A DNA stretch of 64,000 nucleotides. Origin: Lucinisca nassula. Lineage: Eukaryota > Mollusca > Bivalvia > Lucinida > Lucinidae. Within the stretch, counting starts at the first letter, position 1. Each line of letters opens with the position of its first letter. The DNA lies in assembly GCA_963580285.1 (NCBI GenBank), contig OY757017.1, positions 13,714,538-13,778,537 of the forward strand, in the 5' to 3' direction. The position numbers were made by a program, and so were the translations under genes. Of this stretch, positions 22,111 to 32,466 are shown in pieces. The notes under the pieces are model-generated. The model was given only the letters and a program-made list of their open reading frames with translations. It ran no database searches and was not told the DNA's origin.

Positions 22111-22217
22111 ATATTCACCGCTGTTGGAGCAATAATTAGTCCATATGATTTTATAGCATTATGGTGAAAAAGAGTGTTATGCTACAGATCTGTCCACGCG
22201 GTGTTTACATTCAAGCT

Positions 22218-22516
22218 GTCAGCCCCCGCCCATCTGGGCTTGAAGAAATGCATGATGCTTCCACATAGAGCTGACTCCGACCCGCAAACGAGTAATGGTA
22301 AACCGCTTAGAGGATCTAAGCCTGCCCAGGCAAAGCGGTGCGAGTCGGCCTGTCAATGCTTATAAACCCTATTGGTTTCATTGGGCGGCAGGGCTTGAGA
22401 TGTCATTTCATCTCAATGTCGGGTAAAAGTCCCACAAAATTGGAAGCAACGTCTCCAAAATGACCCTTACAGTGTTGACGGGGACAATAAACCTCAAATC
22501 AAACAAACAAACAAAT
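22218..22516 (+). mobile_element. SINE family B, full copy
   Basis: Head GCCCCCGCCCATCTGGGC, then GTAAACCGCTTAGAGGATCT, AAGCCTGCCCAGGCAAAGCG, GGGCGGCAGGGCTTGAG, CATCTCAATGTCGGGTAAAA and the tail CAAATCAAACAAACAAACAA. It shows the sense orientation. No clear tRNA A and B boxes are visible, so the promoter origin is unknown. About 14 copies lie in the window. Confidence 0.93.
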
Positions 22517-22578
22517 ACAATCAAGCTATTCACCTTATTTGCATTATCTGCTGGTTCCTAGTCTGAAGGTTATCAGAG

Positions 22579-22650
22579 TTGGAAAAACAGGTAACCAGAC
22601 CCCCCTGACCTTGAAAGGTCAGGGGGGTCTGGTTTCCTGTTTTTCCAATA
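22579..22650. repeat. Long near-perfect hairpin
   Basis: TTGGAAAAACAGG, a one-base difference, CCAGACCCCCCTGACCTT pair with AAGGTCAGGGGGGTCTGG and CCTGTTTTTCCAA. Arms are about 34 bp with almost no loop. Not a copy of families P or M. Confidence 0.85.
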
Positions 22651-22915
22651 TTGACAATGTGCAAGCAGGGAGCCAGCAAATAATGCAAATATGGTGAATG
22701 CTAAGGTTGCTACTAGATTCTGCTTTATGTTTGTCTTCTGTTTTTGGCACATATTCATATCAACAAAATGAAATTGCTTGGTCTCTGATTTTGATAGCAA
22801 AACCAGAAATATGTTGTGCGTAGTGTATTGTATACAAATTTACCTTGGTTGGCAAACTGTTCAACGCAATGTGTATTTTCCTGTTAAACTGTCAAATGTT
22901 GTCATGGCCCTTCTA

Positions 22916-23248
22916 CCGGCCCCGATAGCTCAGTTGGTAGAGTATCCGCTCCGGGGAACGGGAGGTCAAGGGTTCGCGCCGCGAACATACCAAAGTCGTT
23001 AACAATGGTGCTAGCTGCTCCTCGCTTGGCACTCAGATTTACGGGGTAGAGCTAGGACTGGTCGACCCAGTGTCAGGATAATGTGACTGGGTGTGGTATC
23101 ATGTAATGTGTCTAATGATACTTCAGTGAGGCAGCACTATAAAAGTGAGCATTGAGCTCCCTGCCGCAACCAGACACCGTCGTGATATGACTGAAAAGTT
23201 GATGAAAGCGACGTTAAACCCGAATTCACACACACACACACACACATG
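22916..23248 (+). mobile_element. SINE family D, sense copy
   Basis: tRNA-like head: A box TAGCTCAGTTGG, B box GGTTCGCGCC. The body holds GTCGACCCAGTGTCAGGATA and CCAGACACCGTCGTGATATG; 3' end GCGACGTTAAACCCGAATTC then (AC)n. A short duplication CCTTCTA lies at 22909-22915 and 23249-23255. Confidence 0.92.
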
Positions 23249-23255
23249 CCTTCTA

Positions 23256-23685
23256 TAGAACATATTGTCTTTTAGTATTAACAACATTCGAAGGTACGCT
23301 AGCTGAGACTGTTCCGCCCAGAAATGTGAATTATGATAACACCTCCGATTGATCCGGCATTCTACCATGACTCCACAACAATCATTTTTTTTTCTGCTGA
23401 AGATGTATGTTTTTCATTTATACTCCAAACATAGGTTGTTGTTACTCGTAAGAATCGCCCCAACATTGCCCTACCTGTACCTGCTACAAGGACAGCTGTA
23501 CGCACATTGGACAGGTTAGCACGGCAACAGAAAGATCAACTAATGTAATATTTGACTTCCGTGTCAGAAGGGTTACTCTTAACCCTTATCTTGCTGAATA
23601 TTCATTTAAGCCACAGTCTTTTCTGTCTATCAACCAATCAAATTACTTGATGTAATTTATTCTTACAAATCCATAAACTGAATGC
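23256..23685. other. Mostly unassigned; one eroded MITE-core trace
   Basis: ACTCCAAACATAGGTTGTTG and TTACTCGTAAGAATCGCCCC at about 23421-23463 recall the left half of an M2 core that is then lost. The rest shows nothing recognisable. Confidence 0.5.
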
Positions 23686-23689
23686 CAAA

Positions 23690-23795
23690 CAGTGAAGATC
23701 CTGATCAGATGGCTTCTTCAGAAGCCATCTGATCTGGATCTACACTGTTTCCAAAGATAGGGGTTGTCGTGAACAGCATGATAAGAGTAACAGAG
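23690..23795. repeat. Hairpin family P, copy 5
   Basis: AAACAGTGAAGATCCTGATC, AGATGGCTTCT and complement AGAAGCCATCTGATCTGGAT, then CTACACTGTTTCCAAAG and GAACAGCATGATAAGAG. Same tip type as copy 3. Confidence 0.88.
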
Positions 23796-23833
23796 GAAAT
23801 CTACTCCCGAAAGGCTATATTCATCAGGTTAAA

Positions 23834-24103
23834 AGTCCGTGTTGTAACACCACTGTGAATCCCACTTTTTATACAGAGAAAACTGGGTTCACAGGGATAA
23901 CATTATTTTTTTTTATTTTTGCTCAAAAACATAAATTGTGGAAGCTCGTTAGAAGTTAGAACCGCCCCATGAGGCGGTTCTTTCGAGCATCCACAATTTT
24001 GTTTGGACTAGAAAAAAGACAAATCCACAAACATCATCGAAAAACGCTAGTTCCAGATATATGGACTTCGCCATTCTACAAAACGGGTTTTATTATCGCA
24101 ATC
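23834..24103. mobile_element. M2 MITE, diverged, abutting an M1
   Basis: CAGGTTAAAAGTCCGTG at the left, CACTTTTTATACAGAGAAAA, a core at about 23935-23995 (AGAACCGCCCCATGAGGCGG), and the right end TTTTATTATCGCAAT that joins an M1 terminus (CATCACGAAAAC) with no spacer. Confidence 0.75.
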
Positions 24104-25434
24104 ATCACGAAAACACGCCTATATCGCAATCTCCCTGATAATATCAGGTCATCTGTCCGTTTGTTTGGTGATGATTGTGTCCTTTATAGGAATATATATT
24201 CTTCTTCTGACTGTCTTATTCTACAAGATGACCTGAATCAACTAGCACAGTGGGAGGCCGATTGGCAGATGAAGTTCAATGTGGCCAAATGTCATTCAAT
24301 GAGGGTGTCGCGACACCCTCCGGACAAACAAATAAAGTTTGACTATAAACTACACCAGCAAATCTTGGAGCAGGTTCGATCCGCCAAATATCTTGGTATC
24401 ACCATCACTGATGATCTTGATTGGGGTCAACACATTTCAGAATAACATCAAAAGCAACTAGGACTTTAGAATTTCTTAGACGAAACTTGGCTTTTGCACC
24501 TGGGCAGACAAAGGATGTTGCATATAAAACATTGGTTCGCGCTCAGCTAGAATATGCATCACCCATTTGGCATCCCTATGTTAAAACTCAGATTCAGCAG
24601 GTGGAGAAGGTGCAGAGGACAGCTGCTCGATGGACCTGCCGACGATGGCGCAATAGAAGCAGCGTCGGTGACATGCTTAACGAGCTAGAATGGCCGTCCC
24701 TAGAGGCCCGTCGTGAGCAGTCCTCTTTAACCTTCTTCTATAAGATACATTCAGGTACAGTGGCCATTAATAAAGATAAATACTTGACCCCTGTGACAGT
24801 TTCAACCCGAACAAGGGCATCAAAAGTAAATAACTCACAGTATCACAGGTACCAGTCCTACAGTGATGCCCTGAAAAAATCCTTCTTCCTTAGGACTATT
24901 CCCCAGTGGAATAGTCTTCCCTCTTCTGTGGTGAATGCTAAGACTGCAGAGGAGTTCAAAGCCCATACAGTGTAAGATTGAGACCCAGAGGTATGCGTTT
25001 TAATATGCCTCTGTTATTCAGATTGTAAATAGTCTTAAGGACTCATCCAGTGACTTCTTTTTTTTTAAGCTAAATTATAAATTTAGCCACCCACCCAACT
25101 GAGGTAATGGCCAAATATGACCGACTCAGTATAAGAAGATAGATAGATAGATATCATCACGAAAATACGCCTATATAATTTGGACCCCCTTGAACTGCAC
25201 TTTTATATAATACAACTGGGGTTTAAGGGTGTATACATTATTTTTCTTATTTTTGCTCCAAAACATAGATTGTGGGTACTCGATAGAACCGCCTCGTCGA
25301 GGCGGTTCTATCGAGTCCCCACAATCCATGTTTTGAGCAGAAATAAGAAAAATATCACAATTTTTCATCTTAAAATTTCTAATATTTGGCCAAAAAATTG
25401 GCAATGTATTTGTATAGGCGTGTTTTCGTAATGA
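24104..25434. mobile_element. M1 MITE interrupted by a LINE
   Basis: The left terminus CATCACGAAAACACGCCTAT stands at 24104. After the LINE, the same terminus is repeated at 25156 and the element continues through CACTTTTATATAATACAAC, the core hairpin 25267-25323 and GTATAGGCGTGTTTTCGTAA to about 25434. The core carries paired changes (GATAGAAC with GTTCTATC). Confidence 0.85.
24125..25152 (+). pseudogene. 5'-truncated CR1/L2/jockey-like LINE, reverse transcriptase C-terminal part
   Basis: Conceptual translation starts inside the reverse transcriptase: VRLFGDDC contains the catalytic DD motif of the palm, then DDLNQLAQWEADWQMKFN and AKCHSMRVSR, the usual thumb-side motifs, and KYLGITITDDLDWGQHI. 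At about 24442 one base is missing, shifting the frame. The second part (to the stop at 24973-24975) has AQLEYASPIWHPY, VEKVQRTAARWTCRRW and FFLRTIPQWNSLPSSVV, typical of the C-terminus of CR1/L2/jockey-type ORF2. Endonuclease and N-terminal RT are absent. The 3' UTR ends in (AGAT)n. A 24-bp target duplication (24101-24124 and 25153-25176, one mismatch) flanks it. Not functional. Confidence 0.93.
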
Positions 25435-25439
25435 CTTTA

Positions 25440-26012
25440 GGCCCGTTAAACCCCACTTTTGTATAGTAAAACTGGGGATTAGAGAGTTAAACAATTTCTC
25501 TTATTTCTGCTAAAGAACACACTTTGTGGTTACTTCTAACGAGTTCCACAACCTATATGATTTGAGCAGAAATACGCAAAATAACAGAATGTTTTATCTG
25601 AAAATTTTCATTTTGTGGTGGTAAGATTCCCAGTACAGTCGAACTGCGATGGCTCGAACACCGATGGCTCGTTTACCATGGCTGAGTCGAACACGATTTT
25701 GAGTCCCTGGGGAATTCCTCTGCATCAGACAACGTGTGGGATAATGAAGGAGGATTTTCGACTTTTATCTTGCAAATGTATGCTGTGTGTACTCATTAGA
25801 ATCGCCTCAATGAGGCGATTCTAATGAGTACACACAGCATACATTTATGTTACAGAACACCGAAAAGAAAGCCAAAAATACCCCCGTTATGTTTTCTGGA
25901 AGTATCCAACAGTGGCTCGAACTACCGCTGTCTCGAACAAATTTCCATGGTCCCAAAGGGGTTCGAGCCATCGAAGTTCGACTGTATATTTAAATAGGCG
26001 TGTTTTCGAAAT
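25440..26012. mobile_element. Partial M1 MITE split by an M3 element
   Basis: CGTTAAACCCCACTTTTGTA, an eroded core (GTGGTTACTTCTAACGAG), and GAAATACGCAAAATAAC precede the M3 insertion. TTTAAATAGGCGTGTTTTCG completes the right end. Confidence 0.78.
25636..25984. mobile_element. M3 pogo-like MITE nested in M1
   Basis: CAGTCGAACTGCGATGGCTC to CATCGAAGTTCGACTG, with TA at 25634-25635 and 25985-25986. Core hairpin at about 25776-25842 with TACTCATTAGAATCGCCTCA and complement. Confidence 0.9.
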
Positions 26013-26081
26013 GATTGAAGGATAGAATTTCCTCACACAGGATTGATTTTGAATGAAACGATTTACAAACAGGAAACTGTA

Positions 26082-26359
26082 CATTAGGATAATACACCCG
26101 TGCGGCATAGTGCATTTTTCATATCTCCTAAATGGCCATTTTTCAGATGAAATTCCGTGATATTTTTCCTATAAATACTGCAAACATAGGTTGTGGGTGC
26201 TTGTTAGAACCGCCTCATTGAGGCGGTTCTAACGAGTACCCACAACATATGTCTTGGAGCAGAAATAAGAAAAATAATGTTTACCCCCGTAAACCCCAGT
26301 TTTCTCTTTATAAATAGGGGTTTAGGGGGTGTTCATTTCACGGACTTGTTCACGTGATG
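26082..26359. mobile_element. M2 MITE, reverse orientation
   Basis: Starts CATTAGGATAATACACCCGT and ends GACTTGTTCACGTGATG. The core hairpin is at 26187-26247 (TTAGAACCGCCTCATTGAGG). Confidence 0.9.
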
Positions 26360-26722
26360 GACACCAAACGTGAAAATAGTGCGTGCCCTTTCTAATAATT
26401 TTTCAGTTGGCCCTGGGGCTTCGTATGAAAAGTCACGCCCTAGCCTCGCCACTGTATGATGTAGATCTATCCTAATTCAGGGCCAGAACTAACAAACCTT
26501 AAACTGGCATTAAATGAAATTTTTGTGCCCCAGAATACAATTCAATCAATTCGATATCCCAGTGCGCATTTTGTTGATGTTGAGCGAGAGAAATGGTGGC
26601 CTCCAGGGAAAAAGAACACCATTTGATTATGTTGAAGCCTGTATCAATTGCAAATATTTGAGTTCATGGAAAAGAAGCATAAACGTGATGCAAATTACAA
26701 ACGGTAGTCAGTACTCAAAGGT
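26360..26722. other. Unassigned sequence
   Basis: No family or exon recognised in this stretch. The short open frames have no supporting features. Confidence 0.5.
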
Positions 26723-27031
26723 AAGCCCCCGCCCATAGGGGCTTGAAGAAATATATGGGCTGCATGATGCTTCCACGCAGAGTTGAATCCGACCCGCACA
26801 CTATTACTGGTAAACCGCCTAGAGGATCTAAGCCTGTCCAGGAACCGCGGTGCGAGGCGGACCGTCCATGCTTATAAACCCTATTGGTTTCATTGGGCGA
26901 CAGGGCTTGAGCTGTCATTTCATCTCAATGTCGGGTAAAAGTCCCACAAAATTGAAAAGCAACGTCTCCAAAATGACCTTTACAGTGTTGACGGGGACGT
27001 TAAACCACAAATCAAACAAGCAAACAAACAG
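26723..27031 (+). mobile_element. SINE family B, full copy
   Basis: GTAAGCCCCCGCCCATAGGG head, ATGGGCTGCATGATGCTTCC, GGTAAACCGCCTAGAGGATC, GTCATTTCATCTCAATGTCG, GTGTTGACGGGGACGTTAAA and tail CAAATCAAACAAGCAAACAA. Confidence 0.92.
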
Positions 27032-27255
27032 TATTCAAAGGTAATGGGTTAATGTAACAAATTTTACAACGCAAAATGAATTAATGATTTTTTTTTTTTT
27101 TCGTTTTGAACTTTTTACTTCATTTTGCGTTGGCTTTGTCGATGCGAAATGACATAAAATGTAGTTTTTACTTCATTTTGTGTCGATACTATGAGCAATG
27201 ATTGGTGGCATACTTAATTTTATTTCATTTTGCGTAAACAGTATGATGTCTGTTG

Positions 27256-27442
27256 TGTTTATTTGATTTGAGGTTTAACGTCCCCGTCAACACTATTTAG
27301 GCCATTTTGGGGACTTTGCTTCCAATTTTGTGGGACTTTTATCCGACATTGATATGAAAAGGCATCTCAAGCCCTGCCGCCAATAGGGTTCATATGCATG
27401 GACGGTCCGACTTGCACCTCTTTGCCTGGGCATGCAGGCTTA
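27256..27442 (-). mobile_element. SINE family B, partial
   Basis: ATTTGATTTGAGGTTTAACG, CCGTCAACACTATTTAGGCC, TTATCCGACATTGATATGAA, AAGCCCTGCCGCC, GACGGTCCGACTTGCACC and GCCTGGGCATGCAGGC. The head is cut and joins the tandem repeat that follows. Confidence 0.88.
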
Positions 27443-27477
27443 TAACGTCGCACGATCTGTGCTCGACGCGGAGCGAC

Positions 27478-27850
27478 TATAAGACCTAACCCTACCCTTG
27501 CTTCAAGCTTGGCACGTTACTGACGCTACGGGAACGGTTGTTTGTTCTGTGCAGGAAACGCATCAACTTAATTACCTACAGCTTGTCTCGCGTCTCGCTT
27601 CACACGTTGGCAGTTTTACCTCAGTAATCTGCGCCGGAAACACACGGAGTATAAGACCCACAGCTGGCCTCGCTCCACGTTTGGCACGTTGACAGTAATG
27701 CCTGAGCGGTCGCTTGTGCTGTGCCGGAAACACAGCAAGTATAAGACACATATCTGGCCTCACTCCACGCTGGGCACATTGGCAGTACTACCTGAGCGGT
27801 CGCTTGTGCTGTGCCGTAAACACAACAAGTATAAGACCTACAGATGGCTT
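27478..27850. repeat. ~90-bp tandem repeat, about four units
   Basis: TATAAGAC marks unit starts at 27478, 27649, 27740 and 27830, with a degenerate unit near 27565. Each unit has ACCTGAGCGGTCGCTTGTGC, TGTGCCGGAAACACA and GGCCTCGCTCCACG. The stretch is more GC-rich than its surroundings. Confidence 0.8.
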
Positions 27851-28227
27851 CGCTTGTTAAAACGCAAAATGAAGACATGAAATAACTTTTTTTTTTCATT
27901 TTGAACTTTTTATTTCATTTTGCGTTGGCTTAGTCGTTGCAAAATGAAATAAAATGTAGTTTTCATTTTGTGTCGAAACTATGATGTTTTATCAAAATGA
28001 AAAAAAATATGCAACCAAAGGCGTAAATCAGCCTTTGTTTTCGCGACACAGAGATCACAACCCCATTACCTACTAAAGCCGAAATTTGAAGACTCTAACC
28101 AGACCTACCCATGGTCAGGCCTAAACCAATATGCCCCATCAACCTCTGTCTGCACTACACGATCATGTAATGACTTAATGCAGAGATACGGGAAAACATC
28201 AGACATAACACCAAAATACCATAAAGA

Positions 28228-28390
28228 GTGAGTGAGTGTTTGAGTTTTACGTCCCACCAATAGCTAAGGTCATACGGAGACGGGACCTCTGTTTAAAGAC
28301 TCATCCGAAAGTCTGGAGAAGCCCGGGATCGATCCTGCGATCCCTGGTTTACAAGGCGAGTAGCGTAACCACTGCACCACGGAGGCTTCT
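28228..28390 (-). mobile_element. SINE family C with perfect 15-bp target duplication
   Basis: Flanked by AAAATACCATAAAGA at 28213-28227 and 28391-28405, an exact match. Tail GTGAGTGAGTGTTTGAG, body GACGGGACCTCTGTTTAAAG, B-box complement GGGATCGATCCTGCG, head CACTGCACCACGGAGGCTTC. The exact duplication suggests a young insertion. Confidence 0.96.
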
Positions 28391-28650
28391 AAAATACCAT
28401 AAAGACGTTCAGTTTTAAACCTACTGACATTATCCAATCCTTTTGGGTTCCTTTCGAAGACAGATAGGTTCTTCTAACATTACTTCATTTTGCGCTGATA
28501 TGAAGCATTTCAACGCAAAATGATTTTTTACTACATCATTTTTATTTCAATTCGCATAGACTATGTTAGCGCAAAATGAAGTAAAAATTAATGAAATGAA
28601 AAAAAAAAAAAAAAAAAAAACTACTTCATTACTTCATTTTGCGTTGTAAG

Positions 28651-29345
28651 AAACCTATTATTGTTTAAGTTTCGTCTTGATAGCCCTGAACAAGTTCATT
28701 TACAATTTAAAGCTTGTCCGATTTATCTCACTCACTATGAACTCACTATCCTAGACACCATACTAAGCTGTTAGCTTCTTAAAGGCGCATCTCGATAGAA
28801 TTGACGATAGTCTCTTGTGTGGTGGCCGGTTTGGTAACATGCTGGTTCAAATTTATGAGGGTGCCCGTGCCAGAGTTTATTTAATCTGCTTTTAAATGAA
28901 TTCATGGAGGGTGCATTAACTACACTATCTGGTAGGTCATTCCATGAATTGACGATTCTGTTGCTAAAAACGTTGGCTCTGAGGTTTAATTTAGATCTTC
29001 TTTTCTGTAGTTTGAAAGGGTGGCCTCTTGTTGCAGTGTATCTAGCCCTTTTGAAGAGCTTGTCCTTATCAACTATGTCGATATCGTTTAAGATTTTATA
29101 TACTTGGATAAGGTCTGCTCTTTCTCTTCTGTATTCAAGGGTCGGTAGCCCTAACTTACGCAATCTTTCGGGGTATGACAGGTTTCTGCATGATGCTACT
29201 AGTTTTGTTGCTCGTCGTTGAACATTTTCGATAATGATTTGGTCCTTCTTGTATATAGGCGACCATATTGGAGTAGCGTACTCGACGTGAGGACGCACAA
29301 GTGATTTGTAGAGGTTTAGGAACATTTCTTCATCGATATATGTAA
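28651..29345 (-). pseudogene. 5'-truncated LINE, reverse transcriptase C-terminal domain
   Basis: A 184-codon open frame (29325 down to 28771) encodes LYKSLVRPHVEYATPIWSP, then NVQRRATKLV, LGLPTLEYRRERADLIQVYK and VNSWNDLPDSVVNAPSMNSF, the conserved tail of CR1/L2/jockey-type ORF2 proteins after the catalytic palm. The palm, endonuclease and start are missing, so it has no activity. It is a different lineage from the LINE at 24125, judging by the poor similarity of the two tails. The short 3' part runs to about 28651, where it meets the M5 end. Confidence 0.9.
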
Positions 29346-29411
29346 AGGTCCTAAAAATGATAAATAATTATCTTATTTATTGTAAGTACAAAAAATTCTG
29401 TATTTCAACAA

Positions 29412-29518
29412 AACGATGAAGACCCTGATCAGACGCCGCGTTTTCGCGGCGTCTGATCAGGGTCTTCATTGTTTGTGGGTATCTCGTTTGGGAATGCTAG
29501 GCAAATATGAGTTAATTA
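29412..29518. repeat. Hairpin family P, copy 6
   Basis: GAAGACCCTGATCAGACGCC, GCG, TTTT-type tip and GGCGTCTGATCAGGGTCTTC: a perfect stem of more than 20 bp. Then ATTGTTTGTGGGTATC and GGCAAATATGAGTTAA. Confidence 0.9.
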
Positions 29519-29806
29519 GGCCGGCTTGAGAGGTGATGGTCGTGGTGTTGTTTGGCTGGATTCCTGCAATTTAACGGAGCGACAACCAGAAATAAATCGT
29601 GATTGTCCGTGAAAAATTTCCGGTTATCTCCGTAGCGGGCACTGGGACCGGTCTGAATCAAATGTTACAGTGCCCGTTGTGCATCTACCGCAGATTCACC
29701 ACTTGCATTTGTTGCGTTTCTAGCAAATTAGTGCGTACCATTTCTGATAGTGAAGGCTTTCACTATTAACATGTGTTTTGCTGTAAAAAAGAGTAACTTT
29801 TGCACT

Positions 29807-32466
29807 ACGAAAACATGCCAATACAGTGTAAATTTTACCGCTAAAAAAAAAAAAAAAAAACGAAAATTTTAAAACGAATAAATAACGATATTTTTCTTAT
29901 TTCTGCTCAAAACATGAATCGTGGGACTCGTTAGAACCGCCTCATCGAGGCGGTTCTTACGAGTACCCACAATCTAGTTTACCCCTGTAAACCCCAGTTT
30001 TACTATACAAGAGGGCCATGATGGCCCTGGATCGCTCACCTGATCCATAGGGTATCAAGTGGGTCCCTGGGAGAGCCACTATTGGCCCTGGGCTATAATA
30101 TGATTAATCTTGGTAGTGGTCTAAAAGATGAAGCTTCATACCAAATATCAAAGAATGGAGACTTCTGGTTTCATACAAGATTTTTAAACGTTTTCCTTAT
30201 ATAAGTCTTTATAAACCTTGGGGTTGCCGGGTCGGACCATTTTTGCCCCATGGCTATAATTTGAACCATCTTGGTAGAACACCACAAGACAAAGCTTCAT
30301 ACCAAATATCAGAGACCTTGGCCTTCTGCTTTCAGACAAGAAGATTTTCAAAGGTTTTCATTGCCTTGACTTCTATTTCCTAGGGCTATGTAAAACCAAA
30401 GGGCCTGCAGGTGGGGGCAATTTTCGCCCTAGGCCTATAATTTGTACAATCTTAATAGAGGTTCACTAGATGAAGCTTCACACCAAATATCAAAGAACTG
30501 GGCCTTGAGGTTTCAGAGAAAAAGATTTTTAAAGATTTTCCCTATATAAGTCTATGTAAAACCAAAGGCCCCTGGGGTGGGGGCATTTTTGGCCCAAGGG
30601 CTATGATTTGAACAATCTTGGTAAAGGTCCACTAGATGAAGCTTCACACCAAATATCAAAGAACTGGGCTTTGTGGTTTCAGAGAAGAAGATTTTTAAAG
30701 ATTTTCCCTATATAAGTCTATGTAAAACCAAAGGCCCTGGGTCGGGGGCATTTTTGGCCCCAAGGCTATAATTTGAACAATATTGGTAAAGGTCCACTAG
30801 ATGAAGCTTCATACCAAATATCAAAGACCTGGGCCTTGTGGTTTCAGAGAAGAAGATTTTTAAAGATTTTCCCTATATAAGCCTATGTAAAACCAAAGGC
30901 CCTCGGAGCAGGGGCATTTTTGGTCCCAGGGCTATAATTTGAACAATCTTGATAGAGGTCTACTAGATGAAGCTTCACACCAAATATCAAAGACCTGGGC
31001 CTTGCAGTTTCAGAGAAGAAGATTTTTAAATATTTTCCTTATATAAGCCTATGTAAAACTAAAGGCCCCCAGGGCTGGGGCATTTTTGGTGCCAGGACTA
31101 TAATTTGAACAATCTTGGAAGAGGCCCACTAGATGAAGCTTCATACCAAATATTAAAGACCTGGGCCTTGTGGTTTCAGAGAAGAAGATTTTTAAAGATT
31201 TTCCCTATATAAGCCTATGTAAAACCAAAGGCCCTCGGAGCAGGGGCATTTTTGGCCCCAGGGCTATAATTTGAACAATCTTGATAGAGCTTCACACCAA
31301 ATATCAAAGACCTGGGCCTTGCAGTTTCAGAGAAGAAGATTTTTAAATATTTTCCCTATATAAGCCTATGTAAAACCAAAGGCCCCCAGGGCTTGGGCAT
31401 TTTTGGCGCCAGGACTATAATTTGAACAATCTTGGAAGAGGTCTACTAGATGAAGCTTCATACCAAATATTAAAGACCTGGGCCTTGTGGTTTCAGAGAA
31501 GAAGATTTTTAAATATTTTTCCTATATAAGCCTATGTAAAACCAAAGGGCCCCGGGGCGGGGGCATTTTTGGCCCTAGGGCTATAATTTGAACAATCTTG
31601 ATAGAGGTCCACTAGATGAAGCTTCACACTAAATATCAAAGACTTGGGCCTTGTGGTAAAAGAGAAGAAGATTTTTAAAGATTTTCCCTATATAAGCCTA
31701 TGTAAAACCAAAGGCCCCCGGGGCGGGGGCAATTTTGGCCCCAGGGCTATAATTTGAACAATATTGGTAAAGGTCCACTAGATGAAGCTTCATACCAAAT
31801 ATCGAAGACCTGGGCCTTGTGGTTTCAGAGAAGAAGATTTTTAAAGATTTTCCCTATATAAACCTATGTAAAACAAAGGCCCTCGGGGCAGGGGCATTTT
31901 TGGCCCCAGGGCTATAATTTGAACAATCTTGATAGAGGTCCACTAGATGAAGCTTCACACCAAATATCAAAGACTTGGGCCTTGCGGTTTCAGAGAAGAA
32001 GATTTTTAAAGATTTTCCCTATATAAGCCTATGTAAAACCTAAGGCCCCCCGGGGCGGGGGCATTTTTGGCCCCAGGGCTTTAATTTGAACAATCTTGGT
32101 AGAGGTCTACTAGATGAAGCTTCATACCAAATATCAAAGACCCGGGCCTTGCGGTTTCAGAGGAGAAGATTTTCAAAGATTTTCAGTAAAAAAAATCTAT
32201 TTTTAGCTCCTGTGACCTAGATGTGCAACAGACCGGAACCATTTGAACAACTTTGAAAGGGGACCACCTAAGGATCATTCCTGTGAAGTTTGGTCAAAAT
32301 CCGATCAGTGGTTTAGGAGGAGATGTTGTTTGAAGAAAAAGTTTACGGACGCACGCACGACGGACAAAATGTGATCCCAAAAGCTCACCTTGTCACTACG
32401 TGACAGGTGAGCTAATAAAAGCTAGGTTCAAGGTAGTCAAAATTATATAGGCGCGTTTTCGTGCTG
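29807..32466. mobile_element. M1 MITE interrupted by a 2.4-kb tandem-repeat element
   Basis: Left part: CACTACGAAAACATGCC, a poly-A stretch, the core hairpin 29921-29974 and AAACCCCAGTTTTACTATAC. Right part resumes at about 32415 with TAAAAGCTAGGTTCAAGG and ends TATAGGCGCGTTTTCGTG. The outer element is a typical 330-bp M1. Confidence 0.85.
30010..32413. mobile_element. Tandem-repeat-bearing element (~165-bp units)
   Basis: Left end GAGGGCCATGATGGCCCTGG (hairpin GGGCCATGATGGCCC), then about 13 units, each with GATGAAGCTTCA, CACCAAATATCAAAGA, CCTGGGCC, AGAGAAGAAGATTTTTAAA and TTCCCTATATAAG. The unit beginning at about 31265 is short. The right end is unique: CTCCTGTGACCTAG, AGTTTGGTCAAAATCCGATC, a TTACGGACGCACGC run and a hairpin CACCTTGTCACTACGTGACA with GGTGAGCTAA. 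Terminal hairpins, a tandem core and absence of ORFs fit a non-autonomous Helentron-like or TR-MITE design. Confidence 0.85.

Larger units (their letters stand above)
27063..28650. mobile_element. M5 MITE complex, second copy
   Basis: Left end TTACAACGCAAAATGAATTA, right end CATTTTGCGTTGTAA at 28650. Internal ACTTCATTTTGCGTTGGC words recur at 27117, 27915 and 28480-28570. The inner copy at 27856-28010 suggests either a nested second M5 or a duplicated end. SINE B (27256-27442), a 90-bp tandem repeat (27478-27850) and SINE C (28228-28390) lie inside. Confidence 0.75.

Noticed and set aside
22916..23000. A functional tRNA gene
   Set aside because: A and B boxes are present, but the sequence continues into the SINE D body and tail, and the acceptor stem does not close. 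The heads at 35897, 51465, 51766 and 52229 fail for the same reason.
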